The position numbers were made by a program, and so were the translations under genes. A stretch of 64,000 nucleotides of DNA from Pseudarthrobacter defluvii (lineage in GTDB: Bacteria > Actinomycetota > Actinomycetes > Actinomycetales > Micrococcaceae): positions 3,844,001 through 3,908,000 of the forward strand of contig NZ_CP066362.1 of assembly GCF_030323865.1 (NCBI RefSeq), given 5' to 3'. Shown here piece after piece: positions 8,670 to 17,109 of the stretch (position 1 is its first letter; each line of letters opens with the position of its first letter). The notes below the pieces were generated by a model that did not search any database, was not told where the DNA came from, and saw only the letters and a list, made by a program, of their open reading frames with translations.

Positions 8670-8729
8670 ACCCCTTCCTGCCGGACCAGGCCCCCTCCCC
8701 TCTTCCCTGACCCTGCCAGCACGGCCCTG

Positions 8730-10109
8730 TTACGCCGCCGCCCGCCGCGCGATCTGCACCGGATGCCGCCGGTCCCGCCAGTCCACCTTGAGCTGCAGCG
8801 AGCCCTTCCGCGCGAGGATTGCCGCCACCGTCGCGGCCGCCAGCGCCGGGACGCCGCCGGAGACCAGCAGGGCAACATGGGGGTTGGCATGTTCGGCGAT
8901 CGAACCCAACATGGGCCCGCCCAGCGCCTGGCCCCCGATCTGCACCATGATGTACAGGCTCATCACACGGCCGCGGATGCCTAGGTTGGAACTGATCTGC
9001 ACCAGCTGGTTGCAGCCGGTCAGGAACATAAGGCACCAGAATCCGGACAGCACCATCACCGCCCCGAAGGTCACCATCGACGGGGCAAGCGCGGCAAGGC
9101 AGAGCATCAGGCCGTACATGCCGGCGCAGAACACCACGGACCGAAGGCGCAATTGACGACGGCGGGTGGATGCCACGGCGCCGGAGAGGGCACCGAGTGC
9201 CACCAGGGCATTGAGCACGCCGTAGCCGCCGGCGCCCACCTGGAAGATATGGTCCGCGAAGGCGGCGAGGATTACGGGCAGGCTCATGGCAAAGACTGAG
9301 ACAAATCCGGCCATCAGCCATGGCCAGTAGATGGTGGGCTTGCTCAGGGCATAGCGGAGCCCCTCCCGCAGCATTCCCTTGCTCTTGGGTGTGGGGGCGC
9401 TGACGAACAGCTGGTCCTTCCGCAGGACCAGGAGCATCACCACGGTGGAGCAGCAGGCCAGGGCGTTGGCTGCGAAGGCCCAGCCGGCACCCACCGCCGT
9501 CAGCAGCAGGCCTGCGATGGCCGGGCCGATCAGGCCGCCCAGCTGGAAGGTGGTGGAGTTGACGCTGATAGCGTTCCGTAGGTAGGTGGGGCCCACAAGT
9601 TCGTTGACGAACACCTGGCGTGCGGGCTGGTCCAGGACTGTCACCAGGCCCAGGATCAGCGCAATGCCGTAGACATGCCAAACCATGATGACACCGGTGA
9701 GGGCAAGGGTGGCCAGCGTTGCGGCCAGGACGGCGGCCATGCTCTGGCACAGGATGAGGATCTTCCGCTTGGCGAACCGGTCGGCGATCATGCCACCCCA
9801 GGGGCCCAGCAGCAAGGAGGGCAGGAACTGCAGCGCCACGGTGACGCCAACGGCTGTTACGGAGCCGGAAAGCTGGAGCACCAGCCAGTCCTGGGCGATC
9901 CGCTGCATCCAGATGGCGATGACCGCGATGAAGTGGCCGGCAGCAAAGATCCGAAAGTTGGGCACCTTCAGCGAGATGAAGGTGTGCTTCCATGGGAGCC
10001 GGTCTGCGACGACGGGAATCGGCTGGGTCTGGTTGTCCGGCGGCGCTGAGCCCGCCGCGTCGATGATTGGCTGGGAGATGGAGGCCGACGAAGGCGGTGG
10101 GGGTGCCAC
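8730..10109 (-). CDS. MFS transporter, MFS_3/EntS-like
   Basis: A 459-residue protein with 12 predicted helices after a Pro/Ser/Ala-rich cytosolic N-terminus of about 40 residues. The start of the membrane region (FRIFAAGHFIAVIAIWMQRI then AQDWLVLQLSGS) and the loop GPWGGMIADRFAKRKILILC correspond to the MFS_3 (enterobactin exporter EntS-like) group. LDQPARQVFVNELVGPTYL and GRVMSLYIMVQIGGQALGG are also characteristic. Start is a GTG at 10109 with GAGGA 7-8 nt upstream. It is divergent from a LysR regulator (10250) across a 140-bp gap holding a perfect palindrome, which suggests regulation by that protein. Probable exporter of a siderophore, drug or metabolite; substrate unknown. Confidence 0.85.
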   Translation of the reverse strand: MAPPPPSSASISQPIIDAAGSAPPDNQTQPIPVVADRLPWKHTFISLKVPNFRIFAAGHFIAVIAIWMQRIAQDWLVLQLSGSVTAVGVTVALQFLPSLLLGPWGGMIADRFAKRKILILCQSMAAVLAATLATLALTGVIMVWHVYGIALILGLVTVLDQPARQVFVNELVGPTYLRNAISVNSTTFQLGGLIGPAIAGLLLTAVGAGWAFAANALACCSTVVMLLVLRKDQLFVSAPTPKSKGMLREGLRYALSKPTIYWPWLMAGFVSVFAMSLPVILAAFADHIFQVGAGGYGVLNALVALGALSGAVASTRRRQLRLRSVVFCAGMYGLMLCLAALAPSMVTFGAVMVLSGFWCLMFLTGCNQLVQISSNLGIRGRVMSLYIMVQIGGQALGGPMLGSIAEHANPHVALLVSGGVPALAAATVAAILARKGSLQLKVDWRDRRHPVQIARRAAA

Positions 10110-10199
10110 AGGGATGTCCTCAAAATTGCGGGGCGGTCTGGGATGTCCTTAACGCTAGGCTGGCAGAGCAGATTATGGAGGCGTATGGTCCCTATAACT

Positions 10200-10213
10200 C
10201 GTATTGCAATACG
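10200..10213. promoter_or_regulatory. 14-bp perfect palindrome in the MFS/LysR divergent promoter region
   Basis: CGTATTGCAATACG is self-complementary and lies 37 nt before the LysR start and about 90 nt before the MFS start. It contains the T-N11-A character of LysR-type boxes and is followed by a further GCAATA half copy. It is a likely binding site of the adjacent LysR protein, by position only. Confidence 0.45.
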
Positions 10214-10249
10214 CAATAGGTCCGCAGCCCCAGAGACACCGGAGTCCCC

Positions 10250-11104
10250 ATGTTCGAACCAGCCCAGTTGCGCTCCTTCCTGGCCGTGGCCGACACCCTC
10301 AGCTTCACCAAGGCCGCCGAGCGCCTGGGGCTGGCCCAGCCCACCATCAGCCAGCACATCCGCAAGCTGGAAGCGGCAGCCAAACGCAGCCTGATCACGC
10401 GCGATACCCGCGACGTCCGGCTCACGGACAACGGCGATGCCATGGCCGGATTCGCCCGGAACATCCTGTCCGCCCACGACGCCGCCGCCCGTTATTTCTC
10501 CGGCTCCGCGATGCGGGGCCGGTTGCGGTTCGGCACCGCGGACGACCTCGCCATCACCGGGCTGCCCCGGATCCTGCGCGAGTTCCGGCAGATCTATCCG
10601 CAGATCAACCTGGAACTGACGGTGGGGCAAAGCGACCAGCTGTACCGCAAGCTCAACGCCGGACAACTGGACCTGGTCTTCGTGAAATGGGTGGCCGGGG
10701 CAAAGGACGGCACTGTGGTTCAGCACGATTCCTTCTCCTGGGTGGGCCTGGAGCAGACTGTGATGGAGCCGGGCAACCCTGTACCGCTGATTGCCTACCC
10801 CGCCCCCAGCCTCAGCCGGAAGCTCGCCATCGATGCACTCGAAGCGCATGGCAGGACGTGGCGGATCACCTGCACCACCCGGCAGATCAGTGGCGTACTG
10901 GCAGCGGTCCGGGCCGGGATCGGCGTTGCGGTGATGCCGACATCACTGGTGCCCGAAGACCTGAAGATCATCACCCGCCGCTTCGATCTTCCCCCCGTGG
11001 GGGATGTGGACTTCACTTTGATCCGCAACCCGCTGGCAAACGCCGAGGTGATCGACGCCCTTACCCAATCGATCGTCGGCCGGACCATTAACCGGCAAAC
11101 CTAA
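10250..11104 (+). CDS. LysR-family transcriptional regulator
   Basis: A 284-residue LTTR. Residues 1-60 are the winged HTH (MFEPAQLRSFLAVADTLSFT, AERLGLAQPTISQHIRKLE). Residues about 90-280 are the periplasmic-binding-like effector domain (RGRLRFGTADDLAITGLP, ... GIGVAVMPTSLVPEDL). The recognition helix AQPTISQHIRKLE is canonical except that the usual R-L-E-x-x-L-G segment reads KLEAAAKRSL. Divergent from the MFS exporter gene, which is the likely target. Effector unknown. The ATG has a weak upstream purine stretch. Confidence 0.88.
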   Translation: MFEPAQLRSFLAVADTLSFTKAAERLGLAQPTISQHIRKLEAAAKRSLITRDTRDVRLTDNGDAMAGFARNILSAHDAAARYFSGSAMRGRLRFGTADDLAITGLPRILREFRQIYPQINLELTVGQSDQLYRKLNAGQLDLVFVKWVAGAKDGTVVQHDSFSWVGLEQTVMEPGNPVPLIAYPAPSLSRKLAIDALEAHGRTWRITCTTRQISGVLAAVRAGIGVAVMPTSLVPEDLKIITRRFDLPPVGDVDFTLIRNPLANAEVIDALTQSIVGRTINRQT

Positions 11105-11268
11105 CTCTCTTCCGGCACGATTTCCAGCATTTGGGGGAGTTAGGGGGTCCGTGTCCATTGATAGGGGAACTGGCATGGCCTATGCTGAATTTTCAAGGTC
11201 AAGCAGCAGGCCAGTTCACTAAATCAAGCGCGTCCCCTGCATGGGAAAACGCTTGGGACAGGCAGCCA

Positions 11269-11583
11269 ATGACGACAGCCAGGAACATCCATCTCGGTTC
11301 TGCCCACGCACGCCCGTACTCTGCACCGCGGCCGTCCACGCGCCAGAACACCCTCGGAACCGGACACGCCTCCCTTGACTCCGGTTACGTGGGAAAACCA
11401 ACCTGCGACAAATGCCGTACTGACGAATTCGTCTACCTTGAGTCGTACATTCCGCCCACGTACCGGCGTGACGGAAGCGTGGCCACCCTTGGCGAGGTAG
11501 CCTACACCTGCACCCGCTGCGAGGATTTTTCCGCGCACAGCGTCCCGGCCACCTGGGCACCACCCGGCTGGTACCTGGGCTAA
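11269..11583 (+). CDS. Small protein with a C-terminal zinc-ribbon-like Cys4 motif
   Basis: A 104-residue hypothetical protein starting at ATG 11269 (GGACAGG upstream; the frame is open to 11131 but that part is not protein-like). The N-terminal half is Ser/Thr/Arg-rich and probably disordered. Residues 51-100 contain two CxxC pairs, PTCDKCRTDEF and YTCTRCEDFSAHS, separated by about 30 residues with YLESYIPPTYRRDG between, a probable zinc ribbon. No enzymatic residues. It ends just before a strong bidirectional terminator. Function unknown; DNA-, RNA- or protein-binding adaptor roles are possible. Confidence 0.68.
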   Translation: MTTARNIHLGSAHARPYSAPRPSTRQNTLGTGHASLDSGYVGKPTCDKCRTDEFVYLESYIPPTYRRDGSVATLGEVAYTCTRCEDFSAHSVPATWAPPGWYLG

Positions 11584-11592
11584 AGGACATAG

Positions 11593-11644
11593 AAAAGGTC
11601 CGGTGGTTGGGCTTGTGTAAACAAGCCCAACCACCGGACCTTTT
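11593..11644. terminator. Bidirectional intrinsic terminator, 24-bp perfect stem
   Basis: The arms 11593-11616 and 11621-11644 are perfectly complementary around a GTAA (GNRA-type) loop; the arm ends are AAAA and TTTT, giving a U-tract in both directions. It sits between the convergent zinc-ribbon gene and putA. Confidence 0.93.
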
Positions 11645-11659
11645 TACCGCCTGCCTGCC

Positions 11660-14600
11660 CTAGATCAGCGTGTCCGACAGGTGGTTTGGGGTACCGAAGC
11701 GGTGGGCGGTGATGCTGACGGCCTGCTCGTGCAGGAACGGCAGCAGCTCCACCCGGCCGGCCTCGGTAACGGCGTGGGCGTAGATGGCCAGGTCCGGGCG
11801 TCCGCCGGTCGCTTCGGCCAGTGCGGAAGCGTCGCCTTCGATCAGGCGGATGCGCGCCCCGGACAGCCTGCCCGCCGCGGCGAGGTGCCCCGCCGAAGCC
11901 AGCCAGTCGGCGTCGGAGTCCACCTTCACGTCAATGTCCTGCGCGGTGAGCACGGAGCGCAGCTGGGCGGGAAGTTCGACGGCGGTGGACACCGTGAGTG
12001 CCGAACCCGCCAGCACCCCGGCTGCCACAGTCCGGACGAGGTGTGCCAGCGGCGCACCTTCAGAGAGGCGGATGGTGACCGGCAGGCTGCGGTAGCGGAA
12101 GACGTTGCGCTCCGCGCTCAGCCCGGAGACGTCCTTGGCGGTGCCGAACTCCTCAGCCCAGGCCTCGGCGTCGGACGCCAGGGCACGCTGGACGGACTCG
12201 AGCTCGGCGGGCTGCAGGGCGGAACCAGTTGCGTCCAGGATGCGGCGCACCCCAGCGTGGGTGACAGAGGCAGTAGCCGTGCTCTCGGCCGGCGCCCAAT
12301 CCCCCAGCCCCGCCAGGTAGTTGGGGCCGCCCGCCTTGGTGCCGGCGCCGACTGCCGATTTCTTCCAGCCACCGAAGGGCTGTCGCTGGACGATGGCGCC
12401 GGTGATGCCGCGGTTGACGTAGAGGTTGCCGGCCTGGATGGTGTCCAGCCAGATGCCGAGTTCCTCGGTGTTGAGCGAGTGCAGGCCCGCGGTGAGGCCG
12501 TACTCGATCTGGTTCTGGATGGCGATGGCCTCTTCCAGCGTCTCGGCGGTCATCACGCCCAGGACGGGGCCGAAGAACTCGGTGAGGTGGAAGTAGGAGC
12601 CCCGCTTGACGCCGTGGCGCACGCCCGGGCTCCAGAGCCGGCCGGTTTCGTCCAGCTTCTTCGGTTCCACGGCCCAGTTTTCGCCGTCGCCCAGCGTGGT
12701 GAGGGCGTTTAGCAGCTTGCCGTTGGCGGGCTCGATGATCGGGCCCATCTGACTGGTGGGATCCTGCGGGTAGCCCACCTTGAGGGAGGTGACGGCGTCG
12801 ATCAGCTGGTTGTGGAACCGCTTGGAAGTGGCCACCGAGCCCACCAGGATCACCAACGAGGCGGCGGAGCACTTCTGCCCGGCGTGGCCAAACGCGGAGT
12901 ACGCCACATCCTTGGCAGCGAGGTCCAGGTCCGCGCTGGGGGTGACGATAATGGCGTTCTTGCCACTGGTTTCGGCCAGCAGCGGCAGGTCCTTACGGAA
13001 GGAACGGAACAGCTCAGCGGTTTCGTAGCCGCCGGTGAGGATCACGCGGTCCACGGCAGGATGGCTGATGAGCTGGGTGCCGAGCTCCCGCTCCCCCAGC
13101 TGCACCATGGTCAGCGCACCCTTGGGCACGCCAGCCTCCCACAGCGCTTCGACCATCACAGCGCCGCTGCGGGCGGCCTGCTTGGCGGGTTTAATCACGA
13201 CGGCGGAGCCGGCGGCGAGTGCCGCAAGGGTGGACCCGGCCGGGATGGCGACCGGGAAGTTCCATGGCGGGGTGACAACGGTGAGCTTAGCTGGGACGAA
13301 CGTGGCGCCGTCGACCGTTTCCAGCCTGCGGGCGGATTCGGCGTAGTAGTGGGCGAAGTCCACGGCCTCGCTGACCTCGGGATCGCCCTGGTCGATGGTC
13401 TTGCCGGTCTCGCTCGCCATGACCTCGAGCAGGTCAGCGCGGCGGGCTTCCAGGATCTCGCCCGCGCGGTGCAGGATCTCGGCACGCTCGTTGCCGGAGA
13501 GCCGGCCCCAGGCCTTGCCCTTCTCAAGGGCATTGTCGATGGCGCTATTGAGGGTTTCCTCGTCGTTGATGAAGGCAGCCTTGACGGAGTCCTCGCCCAG
13601 GGCGGAGGAGGCGACACGGCCCAGGATGGCGCGGCCCCAGGTGCGGTTGGCGGGGAGCGCGGGATCGGTGTCAGGGGTGTTCCGGAAACCGGTGTGCGGC
13701 ATCGGCTCCGGCGGGAGGCTCCGGTCCTGGCGCCGGTTTGGCAGCGGGACGGTGTTGTCCAGGGCCTCCAGCGAGGAGAGGAAGCGCTGCTTTTCGCGCT
13801 CGAACAGGCCCTCGTTTTCGCTGAGCTCAAAGACCGCGGACATGAAGTTTTCCTGGCTTGCGCCCTCTTCCAGGCGGCGGATCAGGTAGGCGATGGCCAC
13901 GTCGAATTCGGCAGGGTGCACCACGGGCGTGTAAAGGAGCAGGGAGCCAACGTCCTTCTTAACGGCCTCGGCCTGGCCCTGCGCCATGCCCAGCAGCATC
14001 TCGAACTCAATGCCCGACTCCACGCCGCGCTCCTTGGCCAGCAGCCAGGCGAAGGCGATGTCGAACAGGTTGTGGCCGGCCACGCCGATGCGGATGTTCT
14101 TAATCCGGTCCGGGTGCAGCGCGTAGTTGATGACCCGCTTGTAGCTGGTGTCGGAGTCCTGCTTGCTGCCCCAGGTGGCCAGCGGCCAGTCGTGGAGGGA
14201 GGCTTCCACCTGTTCCATGGGCAGGTTGGCGCCCTTCACCACGCGGACCTTGATGCCGGCACCGCCGTTGGCGCAGCGCTCTGCGGCCCAGTCCTGCAGG
14301 CGGATCATGGCGGACAGCGCGTCCGGGAGGTAGGCCTGGAGCACGATGCCGGCCTCGAGGTTCTTGAACTCGGGTTTATCCAGGATCCGGGTGAAGACCG
14401 CGATGGTCATGTCCAGGTCCTTGTACTCCTCCATGTCCAGGTTGATGAACTTGGCCTTGCGGCCGCCCGCGGCGAAGGAGTTGGCGCGCTGGAAGAGTGG
14501 GGTGAGCTTTTCGACGACGTGTTCCACCGCTTCGTCGAAGGCCCAGGCGGAGTGCGGTGCCACGGTGGAGGAGACCTTGATGGAGACGTAGTCGACGTCG

Positions 14601-15166
14601 GGACGCGCCAGCAGGGTATGCGTTCCCTCGAGGCGGCGGGAGGCCTCATGCTCGCCGAGGACCGCCTCGCCGAGCAGGTTGACGTTGAGCTTGATGCCGT
14701 CCTTCTTGATCTTTGCGATGGCCGGGCCCAGCTTGGCGTCGGTGGCGTCCACGATCAGGTGGCCCACCATTTCGCGCAGTACCTTGCGGGCGATGGGGAT
14801 AACCACCTGGGGCATGACCGGAGCCATGGTGCCGCCGAGTGCCACGGCGCTGCGCATGTACCAGGGCAGGAAGGCCGGAACCTTGGGGGCGAGTGCGGCG
14901 AGGTTGCGGGCTGCGACGTTCAGGTCCTCGGGACGGACCACACCGTCCACGAAGCCCACGGTGAAGTCCAGGCCGTTGGGATCCTTGAGGACGCCGGCAA
15001 GCTGCTGGGCCGACGGGTCCACCGGCACCTTGGCGGCCTCGGTAAGCCAGTGGCGGACCAGTGCGACTGCCTCATCGGCGAGGGCCTTTGCCTGGGGGAC
15101 GTCGACGTCGACCGCCTGCGGGGTGGCCGCTTTGGCGACTGCCGGTTCCATTGCAACGTGGGTCAT
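11660..15166 (-). CDS. putA: Bifunctional proline dehydrogenase / L-glutamate-gamma-semialdehyde dehydrogenase
   Basis: A 1168-residue PutA that oxidises proline to glutamate. After about 90 N-terminal residues comes the FAD-binding PRODH barrel (residues about 90-480; GIKLNVNLLGEAVLGEHEA, KVSSTVAPHSAW, VRVVKGANLPMEQVEASLHD, GMAQGQAEAVKK). The P5C/ALDH domain follows (about 540-990; TPPWNFPVAIPAGS, VILTGGYETAELF, the nucleophile in GHAGQKCSAAS, FFGPVLGVMTA). A C-terminal domain of about 170 residues resembles the ALDH-like oligomerisation domain of long PutAs. There is no N-terminal ribbon-helix-helix, so this PutA cannot autoregulate as in E. coli. The start at 15166 (MTHVAMEPAV) is preferred over an upstream ATG at 15223. 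Its promoter shares a 35-bp block with the neighbouring permease promoter, implicating the LysR protein at 17110. Confidence 0.95.
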   Translation of the reverse strand: MTHVAMEPAVAKAATPQAVDVDVPQAKALADEAVALVRHWLTEAAKVPVDPSAQQLAGVLKDPNGLDFTVGFVDGVVRPEDLNVAARNLAALAPKVPAFLPWYMRSAVALGGTMAPVMPQVVIPIARKVLREMVGHLIVDATDAKLGPAIAKIKKDGIKLNVNLLGEAVLGEHEASRRLEGTHTLLARPDVDYVSIKVSSTVAPHSAWAFDEAVEHVVEKLTPLFQRANSFAAGGRKAKFINLDMEEYKDLDMTIAVFTRILDKPEFKNLEAGIVLQAYLPDALSAMIRLQDWAAERCANGGAGIKVRVVKGANLPMEQVEASLHDWPLATWGSKQDSDTSYKRVINYALHPDRIKNIRIGVAGHNLFDIAFAWLLAKERGVESGIEFEMLLGMAQGQAEAVKKDVGSLLLYTPVVHPAEFDVAIAYLIRRLEEGASQENFMSAVFELSENEGLFEREKQRFLSSLEALDNTVPLPNRRQDRSLPPEPMPHTGFRNTPDTDPALPANRTWGRAILGRVASSALGEDSVKAAFINDEETLNSAIDNALEKGKAWGRLSGNERAEILHRAGEILEARRADLLEVMASETGKTIDQGDPEVSEAVDFAHYYAESARRLETVDGATFVPAKLTVVTPPWNFPVAIPAGSTLAALAAGSAVVIKPAKQAARSGAVMVEALWEAGVPKGALTMVQLGERELGTQLISHPAVDRVILTGGYETAELFRSFRKDLPLLAETSGKNAIIVTPSADLDLAAKDVAYSAFGHAGQKCSAASLVILVGSVATSKRFHNQLIDAVTSLKVGYPQDPTSQMGPIIEPANGKLLNALTTLGDGENWAVEPKKLDETGRLWSPGVRHGVKRGSYFHLTEFFGPVLGVMTAETLEEAIAIQNQIEYGLTAGLHSLNTEELGIWLDTIQAGNLYVNRGITGAIVQRQPFGGWKKSAVGAGTKAGGPNYLAGLGDWAPAESTATASVTHAGVRRILDATGSALQPAELESVQRALASDAEAWAEEFGTAKDVSGLSAERNVFRYRSLPVTIRLSEGAPLAHLVRTVAAGVLAGSALTVSTAVELPAQLRSVLTAQDIDVKVDSDADWLASAGHLAAAGRLSGARIRLIEGDASALAEATGGRPDLAIYAHAVTEAGRVELLPFLHEQAVSITAHRFGTPNHLSDTLI

Positions 15167-15230
15167 GATGTTCCCGATCTTTCTTACTGAGGGAGGGGTC
15201 TTTCCATCAGTATGAGCTTCCAATCACATA

Positions 15231-15267
15231 AGATAAAGCGATCTTTTCCAACTAATACAGGTTAGAA
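15231..15267 (-). promoter_or_regulatory. putA promoter/operator block shared with the permease promoter
   Basis: Plus-strand AGATAAAGCGA (15231-15241) is followed by the LysR-like box whose reverse complement, TTCTAACCTGTATTAGTTGG, spans 15248-15267. A block of identical length occurs at 17056-17090 in front of the permease. Read towards putA, CTTTATCT supplies a -10-like TATCTT 65 nt from the start codon. Confidence 0.6.
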
Positions 15268-15288
15268 AAACCAATGCTTTGCAAACTC

Positions 15289-15484
15289 CAAACGCCCGCT
15301 CACTTTTGGCGGCTAAAACCCAAACGCCCGCTCACTTTCAGCGGCTAAACAAAGAACCCTCCTGCACGTGATGTGCAGGAGGGTTCCTGTTCTGACGGAA
15401 CGTGAGCGAGGGTTTTAGAAAAAACCGCAAGACGTGAGCGGGCGTTTCAGGAAAACCCGCGAGACGTGAGCGGGCGTGCGGGGG
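15289..15484. repeat. 32-bp-period repeats in inverted arrangement between putA and the permease
   Basis: Two direct copies of AAACGCCCGCTCAC-TTT-CGGCTAAA start at 15289 and 15321 (period 32, two mismatches over 29 nt). Three copies of the opposite orientation, ACGTGAGCGGGCGTTT or close variants, start at 15400, 15432 and 15464, again with period 32. The two groups flank a terminator hairpin. They are non-coding and resemble extragenic REP/BIME-like elements. Confidence 0.75.
15354..15386. terminator. Hairpin of 14 bp, probable terminator of the permease gene
   Basis: GAACCCTCCTGCAC (15354-15367) pairs perfectly with GTGCAGGAGGGTTC (15373-15386) around a 5-nt loop. There is no strong U-tract on either side, so it may instead be a transcript-stabilising stem. 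It sits in the middle of the 32-bp repeats. Confidence 0.55.
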
Positions 15485-15490
15485 TTGGGG

Positions 15491-16954
15491 TTAGGAAAGC
15501 GGGCGGTGGAGGTCCGCCAGTTCCTGGTGGCGGGGGCTGTTGGGGTTCATCAGCGAGTGCTTGCGGCCGTAGCCGAAGTAGATGACCAAACCAATAATCA
15601 GCCACACCACGAACCGCAGCCAGGTTTCCCAGTGCAACTGGAGCATCAGGAAGGCCGAGGCCAGGACACCGAAGGCAGGGATCACAGGCATCAGCGGCAA
15701 GCGGAAGGTGCGGGGAGCATCGGGGCGCTTGTAGCGGAAGATGATGACGGACAGGCATACGACGACGAACGCGGCCAGGATGCCGATGTTGGTCAGATCC
15801 GCGACGGCCTTAATCGGGAAGACGCCGGCCAGGAACGCTGAGGCGATGCCGCCGATCCAGGTGACGCGCTGCGGGGTGCCGTGGCGGTCGGTCTTGGAGA
15901 ACCAGCCGGGAAGCAGCCCGTCGCGGCTCATCGAGAACCACACGCGGGTGACGCCCAGCAGGAAGGTGAGCATCACGGTGAGGATGGACAGCACGGCAAA
16001 CACCGAGATGATGGTGGCGATCACAGGCAGGCCCACGGAGGTGAAGGCGGAAGCGAAGCCGGCCTTGGGGTCGATGTCCTTGTAGTTCTGCATGCCGGTA
16101 AGGACCAGGGTGGCGGCAACATAGAGCAGCATGGCGATGATGAGCGAGAGCACGATGGCCTTGGGCATGTGCTTCTTGCCGTCCTTGGCTTCCTCGGCCG
16201 CGGTGCTCATGGCGTCGTATCCAAACACGGCAAAGAAGACGGTGGCGGAGCCTGCAACAACCGGGCCGAATCCGCTGGGCATGAACGGGTTGTAGTTGTT
16301 GGTGTCGATGTAGAACACGCCGAGGCCGATGATGAAGAGGATCAGGACGATCTTGATGGCGACGGCGACGAGTTCGAACCGGCCGAACGCCTTGGTGCCG
16401 CGGGACAGGATCCACGTAACCAGGAGGCAGACCAGGATGGCGGGGATGTTGATGATGCCGCCCTTGCCCTCGTCCACCGTGGACGTCATCCAGGCAGGCA
16501 TGTGGATGCCGATGCCGGACAGGAAGGCGTCAAGGTAGCCGGAGATGCCAATGGCCACCACGGCCACGATGGCGATGTATTCCAGCAGCAGGTCCCAGCC
16601 GATGAACCAGCCGATCACCTCGCCGAGCGCCACGTAGCCGTAGGTGTAGGCGGAACCGGCGCGGGGAATCATGCCCGCGAATTCCGCGTAGGACAGGGCC
16701 GCGGCCGCAGAGGCCAGGCCCGCGATCAGGAAGGAAATCAGTACCGCGGGCCCCACTCCCGGGTTGCCTTCACTGCCGGCGGCCACCAGTCCCGCGAGGG
16801 AGAAGATGCCGACGCCGATAATGCCGCCAACGCCGATGGCGGTGAGCTGCCACAGTCCCAGGGACTTAAACAGTCCGCTGTGCTTGCTCTCTTCTTCGAT
16901 GTCATCGATGGGCTTGCGCCGCATGATCGACTGGCTCAAATCTTTGGTGCTCAT
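15491..16954 (-). CDS. APC-family amino acid permease (cationic amino acid transporter type), probable proline/amino acid importer
   Basis: A 487-residue permease with 12 or more helices. The opening LGLWQLTAIGVGGIIGVGIF with the unwound GxG segment of helix 1, then FAGMIPRAGSAYTYGYVALG and ATVFFAVFGYDAMSTAAEE, place it with bacterial YfnA/CAT-type transporters. Start is ATG 16954 with AGGAG 7 nt upstream; an in-frame ATG at 17032 gives an unconvincing extension. Its promoter carries the same 35-bp block as putA and it is divergent from a LysR gene, so proline or a proline-derived amino acid is a reasonable substrate guess, though the family's typical substrates are broad. Confidence 0.85.
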   Translation of the reverse strand: MSTKDLSQSIMRRKPIDDIEEESKHSGLFKSLGLWQLTAIGVGGIIGVGIFSLAGLVAAGSEGNPGVGPAVLISFLIAGLASAAAALSYAEFAGMIPRAGSAYTYGYVALGEVIGWFIGWDLLLEYIAIVAVVAIGISGYLDAFLSGIGIHMPAWMTSTVDEGKGGIINIPAILVCLLVTWILSRGTKAFGRFELVAVAIKIVLILFIIGLGVFYIDTNNYNPFMPSGFGPVVAGSATVFFAVFGYDAMSTAAEEAKDGKKHMPKAIVLSLIIAMLLYVAATLVLTGMQNYKDIDPKAGFASAFTSVGLPVIATIISVFAVLSILTVMLTFLLGVTRVWFSMSRDGLLPGWFSKTDRHGTPQRVTWIGGIASAFLAGVFPIKAVADLTNIGILAAFVVVCLSVIIFRYKRPDAPRTFRLPLMPVIPAFGVLASAFLMLQLHWETWLRFVVWLIIGLVIYFGYGRKHSLMNPNSPRHQELADLHRPLS

Positions 16955-17055
16955 CAGGAACTCCTGCTTGGGGGGCGACCCCGCCGCGGCACGCCAAGGG
17001 ACCTGGCTGTGACGGGGGTAACTCGATTTCAACAGTATGCGTGCGGGTTTGCGTT

Positions 17056-17090
17056 AGATAAAGTGACTACTTCTAACCTATATTCGTTAG
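17056..17090. promoter_or_regulatory. Permease/LysR divergent promoter block shared with putA
   Basis: AGATAAAGTGA (17056-17066) and the imperfect palindrome TTCTAACCTATATTCGTTAG (17071-17090, arms CTAAC and GTTAG) match the putA block with the same internal spacing. A further GTTAG follows at 17096-17100. The box is 20 nt before the LysR ATG, suiting both activation of the permease and autoregulation. Confidence 0.6.
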
Positions 17091-17109
17091 TTTCAGTTAG
17101 GAATATGCC

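Noticed and set aside
8581..9993. Minus-strand frame ending in LTGIEPAYQAWEASALPL
   Set aside because: This phrase is the well-known spurious antisense translation of a tRNA-Gly gene; the rest is a shadow of the MFS gene.
12812..15190. 792-codon open frame on the plus strand opposite putA
   Set aside because: Gly/Val/His/Asp-rich antisense shadow of putA codons in high-GC DNA; putA itself has full conserved motifs.
15289..15484. CRISPR array
   Set aside because: The 32-bp periodicity is direct tandem repetition without unique spacers, and the copies occur in both orientations; no cas genes are present.
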